DNA from: Microlunatus parietis
GTDB lineage: Bacteria > Actinomycetota > Actinomycetes > Propionibacteriales > Propionibacteriaceae
Length of the DNA stretch: 64,000 bases
Direction of reading: 5' to 3'
Assembly (NCBI RefSeq): GCF_013407955.1
Contig: NZ_JACCBU010000001.1
Location: 1,550,001 to 1,614,000, forward strand
The notes under the pieces are model-generated. The model was given only the letters and a program-made list of their open reading frames with translations, was not told where the DNA came from and ran no database searches. Positions 1 to 8,356 of the stretch are shown in pieces (positions within the stretch are counted from its first letter, which is position 1; every line of letters starts with the position of its first letter). Both the position numbers and the translations under genes were made by a program.

Positions 1-49
1 GGTCCGCTCAGTGAGCCGCCATTCCGGTTCGAGTGCGGTGTATCAGGGC

Positions 50-745
50 TCAGGCGACGTCGGCCCGGGCGAGGGCGACGACCTGCCCGCGCTCCGTACG
101 CTCGAAGCGGTCCAGCCTCGCCCGCACCTCCGCGGCGTCGACGTCGGCACCGAACAACTCGGTGCCCGGCTCGAAGCGAACTCCCTCGGCCAGCGGCCCG
201 GCGATCACCGGGTCGAAGCCCAGCCGGTCCAGCAGGTCAGCCACGGCGCTCAGGTCGGCGGCGTCGTCGCCGGCGATCGCGACGGCCAGCCGGCCCGCTG
301 CGCCGGCCGGCCGCGCCCGGTTCTCCAGATCGTGGTAGCCGACATGGTTGAGCGCCTTGACGACCCGGGAGCCGGAAAGGAACGCCTGGACGGTCTCGCT
401 CGACGAGGTCCGCGGATCCGTCAGGTCGTCCCGTACCCCGTCGACCTCCCACCAGTAGTTCATCGCGTCGACGACCAACCTGCCCCGCAGCGCCTCGGCG
501 GAAAGCTCGCGATACCTGCCCAGCGGAAGGGCCAGGACGACCAGGTCGACCTCCGCCGCGACGTCGGCGGCGGTGGTCGCGCGGGCTCCCGGCGTCAGGA
601 CGTCCACGGTCAGCGCGATCCGTTCGGGGTCGCCGGAGCCGGCGATCAGCACGCGATAGCCGGCCGCCAGCGCGAGCCGGGCCAGCACGGTGCCGAGCTT
701 GCCCGCGCCGAGGATGCCGAGCGTCGGCAGGTCCGGATGGGTCAC
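50..745 (-). CDS. NADPH:F420 reductase-like Rossmann protein
   Basis: This 231-residue cytosolic protein opens with a Rossmann dinucleotide motif, GILGAGKLG, at about residues 10-18, followed by an AGSGDPER segment typical of NADP-binding F420-dependent oxidoreductases. The sequence [14 protein letters not shown] near residue 90 matches the substrate/cofactor region of that family. It starts at a GTG one base after the stop of the upstream flavin-dependent oxidoreductase, so the two are almost certainly one operon. The family reduces F420 or related substrates with NADP(H); the partner gene suggests an F420 or flavin redox role, but the substrate is unknown. Confidence 0.8.
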   Translation of the reverse strand: MTHPDLPTLGILGAGKLGTVLARLALAAGYRVLIAGSGDPERIALTVDVLTPGARATTAADVAAEVDLVVLALPLGRYRELSAEALRGRLVVDAMNYWWEVDGVRDDLTDPRTSSSETVQAFLSGSRVVKALNHVGYHDLENRARPAGAAGRLAVAIAGDDAADLSAVADLLDRLGFDPVIAGPLAEGVRFEPGTELFGADVDAAEVRARLDRFERTERGQVVALARADVA

Positions 746-746
746 G

Positions 747-1799
747 TCACACCCCCGCCCGCACGACCCGGTCGGCGAGCAGCTCGCGCACCCGCGGGAT
801 CACCTCGGTCCCGTACAGCTCGACGGCCCGCAGCCTGGCGCTGATCGGCTGTGAACCCGCGGTGTAGATCAGGTCGAAGCGTTCGACGCCGAGCGTGTTC
901 ACCGTCCTGGCGATCTTGGCCGCGACCGTCGCCGGTGAGCCGATGTAGAGGGAGCCGTACGCAATCTCCTCCTCGTACTGGTCCCGGCGGAGCCGCGGCC
1001 AGCCGCGCTGGGCGCCGATGCGATCATGGATGACCCGGTAACGCGGCCAGAACACCTCCTTGGCCTCCTCGTCGGTGTCGGCGATGAAGCCCGGCGAGTG
1101 CATGCCGACCCCGTGCGACGGAGTGCCGAACTGCTCGGCCGCCCGGCGGTAGAGCTCGACGTAGGAGGCGAACCGGCTCGGCGGGCCGCCGATGATCGCG
1201 AGCACCATCGGCAACCCGTACCTGGCCGTGCGGATCACCGACTGCGGCGAACCGCCGACCCCGACCCAGGTCGGCAGCCGCCCGGACTCGGACTTCGGGA
1301 AGACGTCGGCCCGGTCCAGCGGTGCCCGCAGGTCGCCGCTCCAGCTGACCGGTTGCTCGTCCAGCAGCCGGACGAAAAGGTCGAGCTTCTCCTCGAACAG
1401 CCGGTCATAGTCGGCCAGATCGTAACCGAACAAGGGAAAGGACTCGGTGAACGAGCCGCGGCCGAGGATCAGCTCGGCCCTCCCGCCGGAGATCCCGTCG
1501 ACGGTCGCGAACCGCTGGAAGACGCGGACCGGGTCGTCGGAGCTCAGTACGGTGACGCCCGACGACAGCCGGATCCGCGACGTCCGGGCGGCGATGGCGG
1601 CGAGCACGGTCTCTGGCGTCGCGATGGCGTACTCGGGACGATGGTGCTCACCCAGGGCGATTACGTCGACGCCGAGCTGGTCGGCCAGCACCGCCTCCTC
1701 GACGACCTGACGGATCGCCGCGGGGTAGCTCACGAGTTGACCGGTGTCGTCCTCCGGGACGTCGCCGAAGGTGTCGAGTCCGAAGATCAGATCGGGCAT
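747..1799 (-). CDS. LLM-class flavin-dependent oxidoreductase
   Basis: This 350-residue luciferase-like monooxygenase has the family hallmarks: an N-terminal strand [15 protein letters not shown], the [16 protein letters not shown] region, [18 protein letters not shown], and the [12 protein letters not shown] loop. Such TIM-barrel enzymes use FMN or F420 to oxidise small organic substrates. The ATG at 1799 was chosen because the family N-terminus begins there; the open frame continues upstream only as chance coding. It lies divergent from a MarR regulator, with two palindromic operator-like sites between, so it is probably controlled by that regulator together with the downstream F420-reductase-like gene. 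Confidence 0.88.
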   Translation of the reverse strand: MPDLIFGLDTFGDVPEDDTGQLVSYPAAIRQVVEEAVLADQLGVDVIALGEHHRPEYAIATPETVLAAIAARTSRIRLSSGVTVLSSDDPVRVFQRFATVDGISGGRAELILGRGSFTESFPLFGYDLADYDRLFEEKLDLFVRLLDEQPVSWSGDLRAPLDRADVFPKSESGRLPTWVGVGGSPQSVIRTARYGLPMVLAIIGGPPSRFASYVELYRRAAEQFGTPSHGVGMHSPGFIADTDEEAKEVFWPRYRVIHDRIGAQRGWPRLRRDQYEEEIAYGSLYIGSPATVAAKIARTVNTLGVERFDLIYTAGSQPISARLRAVELYGTEVIPRVRELLADRVVRAGV

Positions 1800-1819
1800 G
1801 ATCAAGCCTTCCCAAGTAG

Positions 1820-1858
1820 TTGACGCGTCAATCATATACCATGTCATTGACACATCAA
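1820..1858. promoter_or_regulatory. Paired MarR operator-like palindromes
   Basis: The 72-base gap between the divergent oxidoreductase and MarR genes holds TTGACGCGTCAA (1820-1831, a perfect 12-bp palindrome) and TTGACACATCAA (1847-1858), 27 bp apart centre to centre. Both fit TTGA-N4-TCAA, a common MarR-type operator pattern. On the minus strand TTGATG and TATGAT are spaced by 16 bp and could be the -35 and -10 of the oxidoreductase operon, placing both operators over the promoter. Confidence 0.65.
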
Positions 1859-1871
1859 CCAGGGAGTGGCC

Positions 1872-2354
1872 ATGGCGAGGGAACGGGCGGCGGGCCGGGC
1901 GACGAAGCGCCGGCTGCCGACGAAGGAGGAGCTGCGGGTCTGGCGGGAGTTCATCGAGACGGCCGAGACGCTGCGGTCCGAGCTCGCGTCCCGGCTGCAG
2001 GCCGAATGCGGGCTGTCGACCGGCGACTACGCGGTGCTGCTCGCCCTGAGCGAGGCCCCCGGGCGGCGCCTGCGCTCGTCCGAACTCGCCGACGGGATCC
2101 GCTGGGAGCGTAGCCGGCTGTCCCACCATCTCGGCCGGATGGAGCGGCGCGGGCTGATCCGCCGCGAGGAGTGTGCCACCGACAGCCGCGGCGCCGAGGT
2201 CGTCCTCGAAACGGCCGGTGCGGAGGCGTTCCGGCGCTCGACCGTCCCCCACCTTCGTGCGGTACGGGAGCTGTTCGTCGACGCCCTCACCCCGGAGCAG
2301 CTCGCCGCCGCGGCCGACCTCGCGACCGCCCTGCGCCGCCGGCTCGATCGCTAG
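1872..2354 (+). CDS. MarR-family transcriptional regulator
   Basis: This 160-residue protein has a winged-helix core: LSTGDYAVLLALSEAPGRRL, then RSSELADGIRWERSRLSHH as the recognition region, then GLIRREECATDSRGAEVVL as the wing. ATG 1872 is preferred to the in-frame GTG at 1866 because AGGGAG lies five bases upstream of it. MarR proteins are dimeric repressors released by small aromatic or oxidant ligands. The divergent oxidoreductase operon and the paired operators in the gap make it the likely local and self regulator. Confidence 0.88.
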   Translation: MARERAAGRATKRRLPTKEELRVWREFIETAETLRSELASRLQAECGLSTGDYAVLLALSEAPGRRLRSSELADGIRWERSRLSHHLGRMERRGLIRREECATDSRGAEVVLETAGAEAFRRSTVPHLRAVRELFVDALTPEQLAAAADLATALRRRLDR

Positions 2355-2378
2355 GACGCGGCTCGCACCACGTTCCCC

Positions 2379-2431
2379 GAGCCTGTCGAAGGGCAAGGTC
2401 CGATCTCGGCCCCGGGCACTTCGACAGGCTC
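2379..2431. repeat. REP-like inverted repeat GAGCCTGTCGAAG / CTTCGACAGGCTC
   Basis: Two perfect 13-bp arms (2379-2391 and 2419-2431) flank a 27-bp loop between two convergent genes. The motif is a dispersed repeat: variants occur at 9754, 29908, 29963 and 62930 in this window. At this site it could act as a bidirectional terminator or mRNA stabiliser. The right arm overlaps the last bases of the acetyltransferase stop codon. Confidence 0.7.
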
Positions 2432-3053
2432 AGTGCGCAGTGGACAACCCGGGTCGGCGGAGGAACCAGTTCGGCCGGCCCAGCACCGGGGCCTCGCCGA
2501 TCACGGTGAAGCCGTGGCGACGATAGAACGCGACGTTCTCCGACTTGTCCGTCTCCAGGTACGCAGGCTCGGCGGTCCGGTCCCAGCGGTCGGCGAACTC
2601 GTTCATGATCAACGAGCCGATGCCCTGGCCCTGCCGGCCCCGGTCCACCGCGATCGGACCGAAATGGTGGTGCGGCCAGTCCGGGTGCTGCCGCCCCCAG
2701 GCACTCTGCCAGGCGAGCACCCGGAGCAGCCGCCGCGGCCCGATGTTGATCATGGTCGCGGCGGCCCGGGCCTGCTGGCCGACCCGGAGCCGGCACTCGC
2801 CGGGTGGCGCGCTCGCCGCGACGCCGACCAGGGTCTCGCCGTCGAAGGCGCCGACGGTCTCCCGCTGCCCCGCCACCCGGAACAGCCCGCGGAACATCAA
2901 GTCCAGGCACCGCTGCCTGGTCTCCGGATCCGGGCCGAAGGCCGCGACGTGGCCCGGGTTGTCCCGCATCCCCCGCGCCAGCACCCCGACCGCGGCCTCG
3001 GTCTCGTCCGCGCCGATCGGCCGCAGCCGGATGATGTCCTTGCTCATGATCAT
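2430..3053 (-). CDS. GNAT-family N-acetyltransferase
   Basis: This 207-residue protein has the GNAT acetyl-CoA signature GPIAVDRGRQGQGIGSLIM (the R/Q-x-x-G-x-G/A loop), followed by LETDKSENVAFYRRHGFTVIG, the usual C-terminal strand. It transfers an acetyl group to an unknown amine. The ATG at 3053 overlaps the stop of the upstream amidohydrolase as TGATG, giving translational coupling; a GTG one codon earlier is also possible. Its operon partner is an exported hydrolase, so a shared amide or amine substrate is conceivable but unproven. Confidence 0.82.
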   Translation of the reverse strand: MIMSKDIIRLRPIGADETEAAVGVLARGMRDNPGHVAAFGPDPETRQRCLDLMFRGLFRVAGQRETVGAFDGETLVGVAASAPPGECRLRVGQQARAAATMINIGPRRLLRVLAWQSAWGRQHPDWPHHHFGPIAVDRGRQGQGIGSLIMNEFADRWDRTAEPAYLETDKSENVAFYRRHGFTVIGEAPVLGRPNWFLRRPGLSTAH

Positions 3054-4366
3054 CACTCTGCCACCCGCCCGCGTTCGGCGAGCCAGCCCGCCATCGCCCG
3101 TACGCCCACGCCGATGGCGCCCTCGTCCGGGTCGAAGTCCACGTGGTGCGGAAAGGCCGTGGTGACCAGAGCGCCGGGCGAACGTACGCCGAGGAAGCTG
3201 TAGGTGACCGGAAGCCGCCGGCCGAACAGCGCGTAGTCCTCGCCGTTGAACGGCGGCGCGGCGTGCATCCGGGTCACCTGCCGGGGACCGAACTCACGGC
3301 GCAGCCGGCGCTCCAGCCTGATGCCGTCCCGCTCCGGGCAGACCAGGGCGGGGAACGGTGGGTCGGGGAACTCGGCGCATCCGTCGTAGCGGGCGGCGAC
3401 CGCGCCGACGCTCTCGCGGACCTCGCGGTAGCGCTGCTCGGGCCAGCACCGATAGGACAGTTGTACGGTGACGGCGCCGTCCTCGTCGGCCTCCGGGGTC
3501 GCGTGCTGGATGTTGACGAACCGGGCCAGCGGCCCGTCGGGCGTCCCGAGGTCGACCAGCAGCTGTTCCATCTCGGCCAGGGTCTGCGGCCGAGCCACGG
3601 TGGCCAGCCGAACGACGTCCGCCGCCACGGCCTCGGCCCGAGCGGCGGCGTTGGGGCCGGTCAGCCGGACGCTGCCGCGGTCCAGGCCCGGCATGCCGAA
3701 GCCCGGCGTGACGGCGATGGTCCCGACGGGCAGCGGGCCGCAGTGCAGCGCATGGAGCTCCCGGGCACCGGTGCGCCGCAGGACGCCGTCGTCCAGCATC
3801 GCCTGGGCGCCGGTGAGGTCCTCCTCCGCCGGCTGGAACAGGAACGCGACCGTACCGCTGAGTCGTGAACGGAGCCGGGCCAGCACCTCGGCGACACCGA
3901 CCCCGATGGTGGTGTGCAGATCGTGCCCGCAGAGATGGCCGAGCTCGGTGACCCCGCCAACCGTGTGCCCCGCCGGCACGGCATCCATGTCGGCCCGATA
4001 GCCGACGGTACGGCCTCGGTGGGCGCCGTGGAGCAGGCCGACCACGCCGTGGCCACCGACGCTGGTCGTCACCGTCAGGCCGGCGGCCCGCAGGCGGTCC
4101 GCCACCAGGGCGGCCGTGTGACGCTCCTCGCCCGCCGGTTCGGGGTGAGCGTGGATGGCCCGCCGCAGGGCAACCAAGTCAGCTTCGATCGAGCCGGTCA
4201 CCGCGTCGATCGCGGGCTGGTCCACCGGACGGCGGCCCACCTCGGGGCGAGCCGGCCTGTCTGCCGCGGCGGCGGGCGCCGCGACTCCGGCGAACGTTCC
4301 GGCGCCGGCGGCTGCGGCGGCGAGGAGAAAGCGTCGGCGGTCGAGATCCCGCGGGTTGTTGATCAT
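3053..4366 (-). CDS. Exported M20D-family amidohydrolase (Tat signal)
   Basis: This 437-residue protein begins with a twin-arginine signal (DRRRFLLAAAAAGAGTFAGVAAP, about residues 9-34), predicting Tat export. The mature part has M20D metal-binding landmarks: GYRADMDAVPAG, HLCGHDLHTTIGVG, FLFQPAEEDLTGA and HALHCGPLPVGTI. Relatives hydrolyse N-acyl amino acids, hippurate or similar amides using a dinuclear metal site. An AGGAG sequence stands about six bases before the ATG. It forms an overlapping pair with the downstream acetyltransferase. Most M20D enzymes are cytosolic, so the Tat signal is a notable difference. Confidence 0.85.
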   Translation of the reverse strand: MINNPRDLDRRRFLLAAAAAGAGTFAGVAAPAAAADRPARPEVGRRPVDQPAIDAVTGSIEADLVALRRAIHAHPEPAGEERHTAALVADRLRAAGLTVTTSVGGHGVVGLLHGAHRGRTVGYRADMDAVPAGHTVGGVTELGHLCGHDLHTTIGVGVAEVLARLRSRLSGTVAFLFQPAEEDLTGAQAMLDDGVLRRTGARELHALHCGPLPVGTIAVTPGFGMPGLDRGSVRLTGPNAAARAEAVAADVVRLATVARPQTLAEMEQLLVDLGTPDGPLARFVNIQHATPEADEDGAVTVQLSYRCWPEQRYREVRESVGAVAARYDGCAEFPDPPFPALVCPERDGIRLERRLRREFGPRQVTRMHAAPPFNGEDYALFGRRLPVTYSFLGVRSPGALVTTAFPHHVDFDPDEGAIGVGVRAMAGWLAERGRVAE

Positions 4367-4508
4367 GGTTGCTCCTGACGTCGGCGACCCGGCCCGTGCC
4401 TGGGCTCGGTTCCAGCGTCGCCCCGTCCGTCAGTCCTCCCCAGCCGGCCGACCCACCAACCGGGCCGGGGGTTGTCCCTACCCGCCGAAGCTGATCATGG
4501 ACGCCCGG

Positions 4509-5330
4509 TCACGCCACCGCCCAACGGGAGAAGGACGATCGCCAGGGCTCGGTGATGGGCTGGTCCGCGACCAGGACGGTGCGCGCGGTCGCGTACCGGG
4601 TGCCGGCCCGGTCCCGGACCTCGGCGGCCAGCGAGACCGAGCGGGTGCCGATCTTGGTGACCACCGTCTCCGCGAGGTAGGGCTCGACGGCGAAGTCGAT
4701 CGGCTTCAGGTAGTCGACGTCCTGCCGCACGACGACCCACCGGCCGCCGTTCTCGCCGCCCATCAGGTCGGCCACCAGGGCGACCCGCGCCTCCTGGACG
4801 TAGTCGTAGTAGCGGACGTTGTTGACGTGGCCGTACGAGTCGAGGTCGGACCAGCGCACCCGGACCGGATGCAGATGGCCGGACCCGGTGAACGTGATCT
4901 TGGTCGAGTCGACCGGGCGGAGCGGCTCGGCCGGCTCGAGATGGCTGCTCAAGAAGTCCCGCTCGGTGGCGGTGAGCCGGCGCAGGGCGTTCGCCTCGAG
5001 GTCGTACGGGGTGGCGATGGTCTGCGCGCGGACGGCGATCTCCGCCCCGTCCTTGATCAGATACCCGAGCTGGAACCGGCTGCCGCCGACCTGATCGACC
5101 CAGAGCTCGATCCGCAGCGGCCGCCCGCTGTAGACGACCGGTGCCCGGTATTCGACCTGATGGCCGGCGACGATGACGCCGTTGTCCAACAGGTCGCGCA
5201 TCGCCGGCGGACCGGAATGCAGGAAGGCGACCCGGGCCTCCTGCAGGTAGTCGACGAACGCCGCGTTGTTGACGTGGGCCTGCGCATCCATGTCGCCCCA
5301 GCGGAGCGGGCAGTCATAGCTGTAGGTCAC
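4509..5330 (-). CDS. Tandem hotdog-fold acyl-CoA thioesterase
   Basis: The 273 residues hold two 4HBT hotdog repeats. The first carries LRWGDMDAQAHVNNAAFVDYLQEAR near residue 10; the second carries VRWSDLDSYGHVNNVRYYDYVQEAR near residue 155. The conserved D-x-x-x-HVNN motifs are the catalytic loops of 4-hydroxybenzoyl-CoA thioesterase-like enzymes, which hydrolyse acyl-CoA esters. The start is GTG at 5330. It lies 35 bp after the oxidoreductase in the same direction and could be co-transcribed with it. The acyl chain is not predictable. Confidence 0.87.
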   Translation of the reverse strand: MTYSYDCPLRWGDMDAQAHVNNAAFVDYLQEARVAFLHSGPPAMRDLLDNGVIVAGHQVEYRAPVVYSGRPLRIELWVDQVGGSRFQLGYLIKDGAEIAVRAQTIATPYDLEANALRRLTATERDFLSSHLEPAEPLRPVDSTKITFTGSGHLHPVRVRWSDLDSYGHVNNVRYYDYVQEARVALVADLMGGENGGRWVVVRQDVDYLKPIDFAVEPYLAETVVTKIGTRSVSLAAEVRDRAGTRYATARTVLVADQPITEPWRSSFSRWAVA

Positions 5331-5364
5331 CCCGGCATCCTGCCAAGGGCGGTCGGCGCCGCGG

Positions 5365-6579
5365 TCAGCGGATGCCCGGACGGGCCTCCGCCCAGCGGCC
5401 GCGGGTGAAGTCGGGGAAGTCGACCGGCGCGCCGTCGGCGGCGACCGAGGCGAAGCTCAGCGCGGACGGAGCACTCCAGGCCGCCGCGTCGTAGACGTCC
5501 ATCTCGGCCACTGCGCCGGACCGCATCGTGGTGATCAACTGGAGCAGCATCAGGTAGTCCATGCCGCCGTGGCCGCCGGCCTCGCGGGCCCGCGCACCCT
5601 CGTCGGTCCACAGCTGGTGCTCGTAGTCGCGGAACGTGTCCAGCTCGACGTACTCCTCGACCTGGGCAGGATCGTCCGGGTCCTCGACGAAGATCCGCGG
5701 CGGGAAGTCGGTGAAGATCCCTTTGGTGCCGACGATCTCGTTCCTTCGGCTGTACGGGCGCGGTCCCACCACCTGATGCTGCAGCAGGATCGTCCGACCC
5801 TGTTCGGTGGCCACGATGGAGGTGTTGATGTCACCGCAGCGATACACCTCGCCGGCCGTACTCGGATCGAGCTCGTCGGGATGGCTGTCCCGCCAGACGT
5901 CCAGGCCGCGGGATGCCGAGCTCATCGAGGTCAGCCGGACGAACCGGTCGCCGCGATTCACGTCCAGGTAGGCCGCGACCGGTCCGAGGCCATGGGTCGG
6001 ATAGAGGTTCGCGTCCAGCTTGACGTGGGCCTTGCGCCGCCATGCCGTCCGCGTCATCAGCGGCCGGCGAAGATCATGAAGATAGGCCGCCTCGGCGTGC
6101 AGCAACTCGCCCAGCACGCCGTCGCGGACCAGGTTGAGCACCAGCAGTTCGTTGTAGCCGTAGTTGCAGTTCTCCAGCATCACGCAATGCCGCCGGGTCT
6201 GTTCGCTGGTGTCGACCAGGGCCCAGCACTCCTCCAGCGTCAGCGCTGCCGGCACCTCGACCGCGGCGTGCTTCCCCGCTTTCATGGCGGCGACGGCCAG
6301 CGGAGTGTGCAACTCCCAGGGGTTGGCGATGATCACGAGATCGATGTCGTCCCGTTCGATCACCGCCGTCGCGTCGGTCACGGTGTCGGCGCGGCGCCCC
6401 GAGGCGGCCGCGACCCGATCGGCGGCCGCCCCGGCCCGCTCCGCCGAGACGTCGCAGACCGCACGCACCTCGGCGCCGTCGATGATCAACAGGTTGCCGA
6501 GCAGCGAACTGCCCCGGTTGCCGGCCCCGATCAGCCCGATCCGGATCCGGTCACGTCCCTCGAACGGGACGTTGATCAT
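5365..6579 (-). CDS. Gfo/Idh/MocA-family oxidoreductase
   Basis: An N-terminal Rossmann motif (RIRIGLIGAGNRGSSLLGNLL) and the following DLVIIANPWELHTPLAVAAMKAGKHAAVEVPAALTL block (the EKP-equivalent is VEVP) identify the Gfo/Idh/MocA dehydrogenases. A C-terminal beta-sheet domain includes HAEAAYLHDLRRP. These enzymes oxidise sugars, inositols or glycosides with NAD(P). ATG 6579 (MINVPFEGRD) was chosen because family similarity starts there; the longer frame from 6627 has no supporting ribosome site. A length near 404 residues is normal for the glycosyl-hydrolase-like (GH109-like) branch. Confidence 0.85.
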   Translation of the reverse strand: MINVPFEGRDRIRIGLIGAGNRGSSLLGNLLIIDGAEVRAVCDVSAERAGAAADRVAAASGRRADTVTDATAVIERDDIDLVIIANPWELHTPLAVAAMKAGKHAAVEVPAALTLEECWALVDTSEQTRRHCVMLENCNYGYNELLVLNLVRDGVLGELLHAEAAYLHDLRRPLMTRTAWRRKAHVKLDANLYPTHGLGPVAAYLDVNRGDRFVRLTSMSSASRGLDVWRDSHPDELDPSTAGEVYRCGDINTSIVATEQGRTILLQHQVVGPRPYSRRNEIVGTKGIFTDFPPRIFVEDPDDPAQVEEYVELDTFRDYEHQLWTDEGARAREAGGHGGMDYLMLLQLITTMRSGAVAEMDVYDAAAWSAPSALSFASVAADGAPVDFPDFTRGRWAEARPGIR

Positions 6580-6643
6580 GGTCTCAGCCACCCGATCATC
6601 GTAAAAGGGTTGGCACCAAATCGGCAATAAGTGGCGTCCACAA

Positions 6644-7594
6644 TTAGGGATTGAGCTCGAGGAAGCGTCTCGCGCCGGCGGCCACGCGGTCCCGGAGTTC
6701 GTCCGGCGCGACCACGACCACCTCTGACCCGCCGAGCGCCCCGACGAGCGCGACCGCGCCGTCCCAGTCCTCGGTGTCGAACTCCGCGTCGACCCAGCCC
6801 TCCGGGTCCGGCTCGCCGATGATCTTGCTCCTCGCGTACGCCCAGCCGGCGCGGTCCAGGGCCTCGCCGCGCAGCCGCAGTCGGATCCGGAACGACCCGA
6901 ACCGCTTCGCGTACGCCTGCCGCGCCTCCCGCCAATGGGCGGCCAGATCGAAATCGCCCGGCCGGACGAAGGTCTCCTCGGTCGTGATCAACTCGTGCAG
7001 CCGGGACACCCGGTAGGTGCGTACCAGGTCGCCGCCGCGGCCGACGAAATACCAGCGGGTTCCCTTGCGCACCAGGCCATACGGCTCGATCCGGGTGACC
7101 CGCCGGCCGCTGCCGTACCGCACCTCGATGATCTTGTCCGCCCAGATCGCGGCGAGCAGACCGGGCAGCAGCGGCGGCGGATCGCCCGCGGTCGGCTCCC
7201 AGTAGCGGTCCGGGTCGAGATGGATCCGCTGCCGCGCGTGCTCGGCCTGCTCACGGGCCGCCGGCGCGATCGCCGCCAGCAGCTTCATGATCAACTCGTC
7301 ACCCGGATCGTCCAGCCCGAGATCGCTGAGCAGGCCGCGCGGGTGGCCGACGATCATGGCCAGCGCCTCCGCCGTGGACAGCCCGGTCAGGTTCGTCCGG
7401 TAGTCCTGCACCAGCGCCCAGCCGCCGGTGCCGCCGCGGACCGAATAGACCGGGATCCCGGCGGACGACAGCGCCTCCATGTCGCGGCGGATCGTCCGGC
7501 TGGACACCTCGAGCTCGCGGGCCAGCGTCGGCGCCGACACCACTCCCCGGCCCTGCAGCCGGAAGACGATCCGAAGCAGCCGGTCGGCGCGCAT
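6644..7594 (-). CDS. WYL-domain HTH transcriptional regulator
   Basis: The N-terminal helix-turn-helix (VSAPTLARELEVSSRTIRRDMEAL, about residues 18-42) and a central WYL domain with the IEPYGLVRKGTRWYFVGR core (about residues 165-185) define this 316-residue protein. WYL domains sense nucleic-acid or nucleotide-like ligands. It sits 64 bp upstream of, and in the same direction as, the Gfo/Idh/MocA gene, so it may regulate that gene, but no operator is evident. Confidence 0.87.
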   Translation of the reverse strand: MRADRLLRIVFRLQGRGVVSAPTLARELEVSSRTIRRDMEALSSAGIPVYSVRGGTGGWALVQDYRTNLTGLSTAEALAMIVGHPRGLLSDLGLDDPGDELIMKLLAAIAPAAREQAEHARQRIHLDPDRYWEPTAGDPPPLLPGLLAAIWADKIIEVRYGSGRRVTRIEPYGLVRKGTRWYFVGRGGDLVRTYRVSRLHELITTEETFVRPGDFDLAAHWREARQAYAKRFGSFRIRLRLRGEALDRAGWAYARSKIIGEPDPEGWVDAEFDTEDWDGAVALVGALGGSEVVVVAPDELRDRVAAGARRFLELNP

Positions 7595-7708
7595 GGGTCA
7601 CATTCTGCCCGTACCGGACAGCAGCTGTCCTCTTCGGTCCGCCACGGGCGGCCGGATCCGATCGGCCGATTCGGTGCCGGATCCTGCCGGCGGACTTACC
7701 ATGCCTAC

Positions 7709-8344
7709 ATGTCCGAGGACGGGCAGGACGCCAAGACGTCGTTCTGGAAGACGCTACCGGGGATCCTCACGGGTGTCGCGGCCTTGCTGACCGCCCTCGG
7801 CGGCTTCGTCGTGGTGATCATGCAGGTCGTCGGGGCCACCGGTCAGGTCGCCCAGCCGCCCGCGGCGAGTGGCCCGGCTGCCGTGACCTCCGCGGCCGCG
7901 GCACCGGAACCGCAGGACGAGATCTCCTCCGCCGGCACCACCGACGCTCCCGCCACCGAGTCCGGTTCGCCACCGTTAGGTTCGCCACCGGCCGAGGGCG
8001 ACGTGCTCTACGAGGATCGGCTCGAGATGCGGCTCGGGGACCTGGCCGACCTGGAGACCGGCAAGGTCGGGACCGCCCCGTCCGGCTTCGACGTCTACCT
8101 GCAGAGCAGTGGAGCCTTCACCGCCTACGGCCAACTCACGCGCGCGACCGGGCCGATCTCCAGGTCCGCCTGCGTGGCCGCGCTGACCGAGCGGCAGGAC
8201 AGCCACATCGAGCCGGCCGAACTCGGTGCCGAGGACTGGATCTGCGTACAGACGGAGACCGGCCGCCTCGCCGCGTTGTGGGTCGTCCAGAAGGCAGCCC
8301 CCGGAAGCCCGCTGTGGATCTTCGAGTACGTCCTCTGGAAGTAG
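7709..8344 (+). CDS. Single-pass membrane protein of unknown function
   Basis: This 211-residue protein has one membrane segment (ILTGVAALLTALGGFVVVIMQVV, about residues 15-37), then a Pro/Ala/Ser/Thr-rich linker to about residue 90, then an extracytoplasmic domain of about 110 residues with two cysteines (RSACVAAL and DWICVQTE) that could form a disulfide. ATG 7709 is the first start preceding the membrane segment. The ILTGVAALLTALGG segment recurs in actinobacterial membrane-anchored proteins with otherwise unrelated outer domains. I do not recognise the outer domain. Confidence 0.75.
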   Translation: MSEDGQDAKTSFWKTLPGILTGVAALLTALGGFVVVIMQVVGATGQVAQPPAASGPAAVTSAAAAPEPQDEISSAGTTDAPATESGSPPLGSPPAEGDVLYEDRLEMRLGDLADLETGKVGTAPSGFDVYLQSSGAFTAYGQLTRATGPISRSACVAALTERQDSHIEPAELGAEDWICVQTETGRLAALWVVQKAAPGSPLWIFEYVLWK

Positions 8345-8356
8345 CTCGACGCCCGG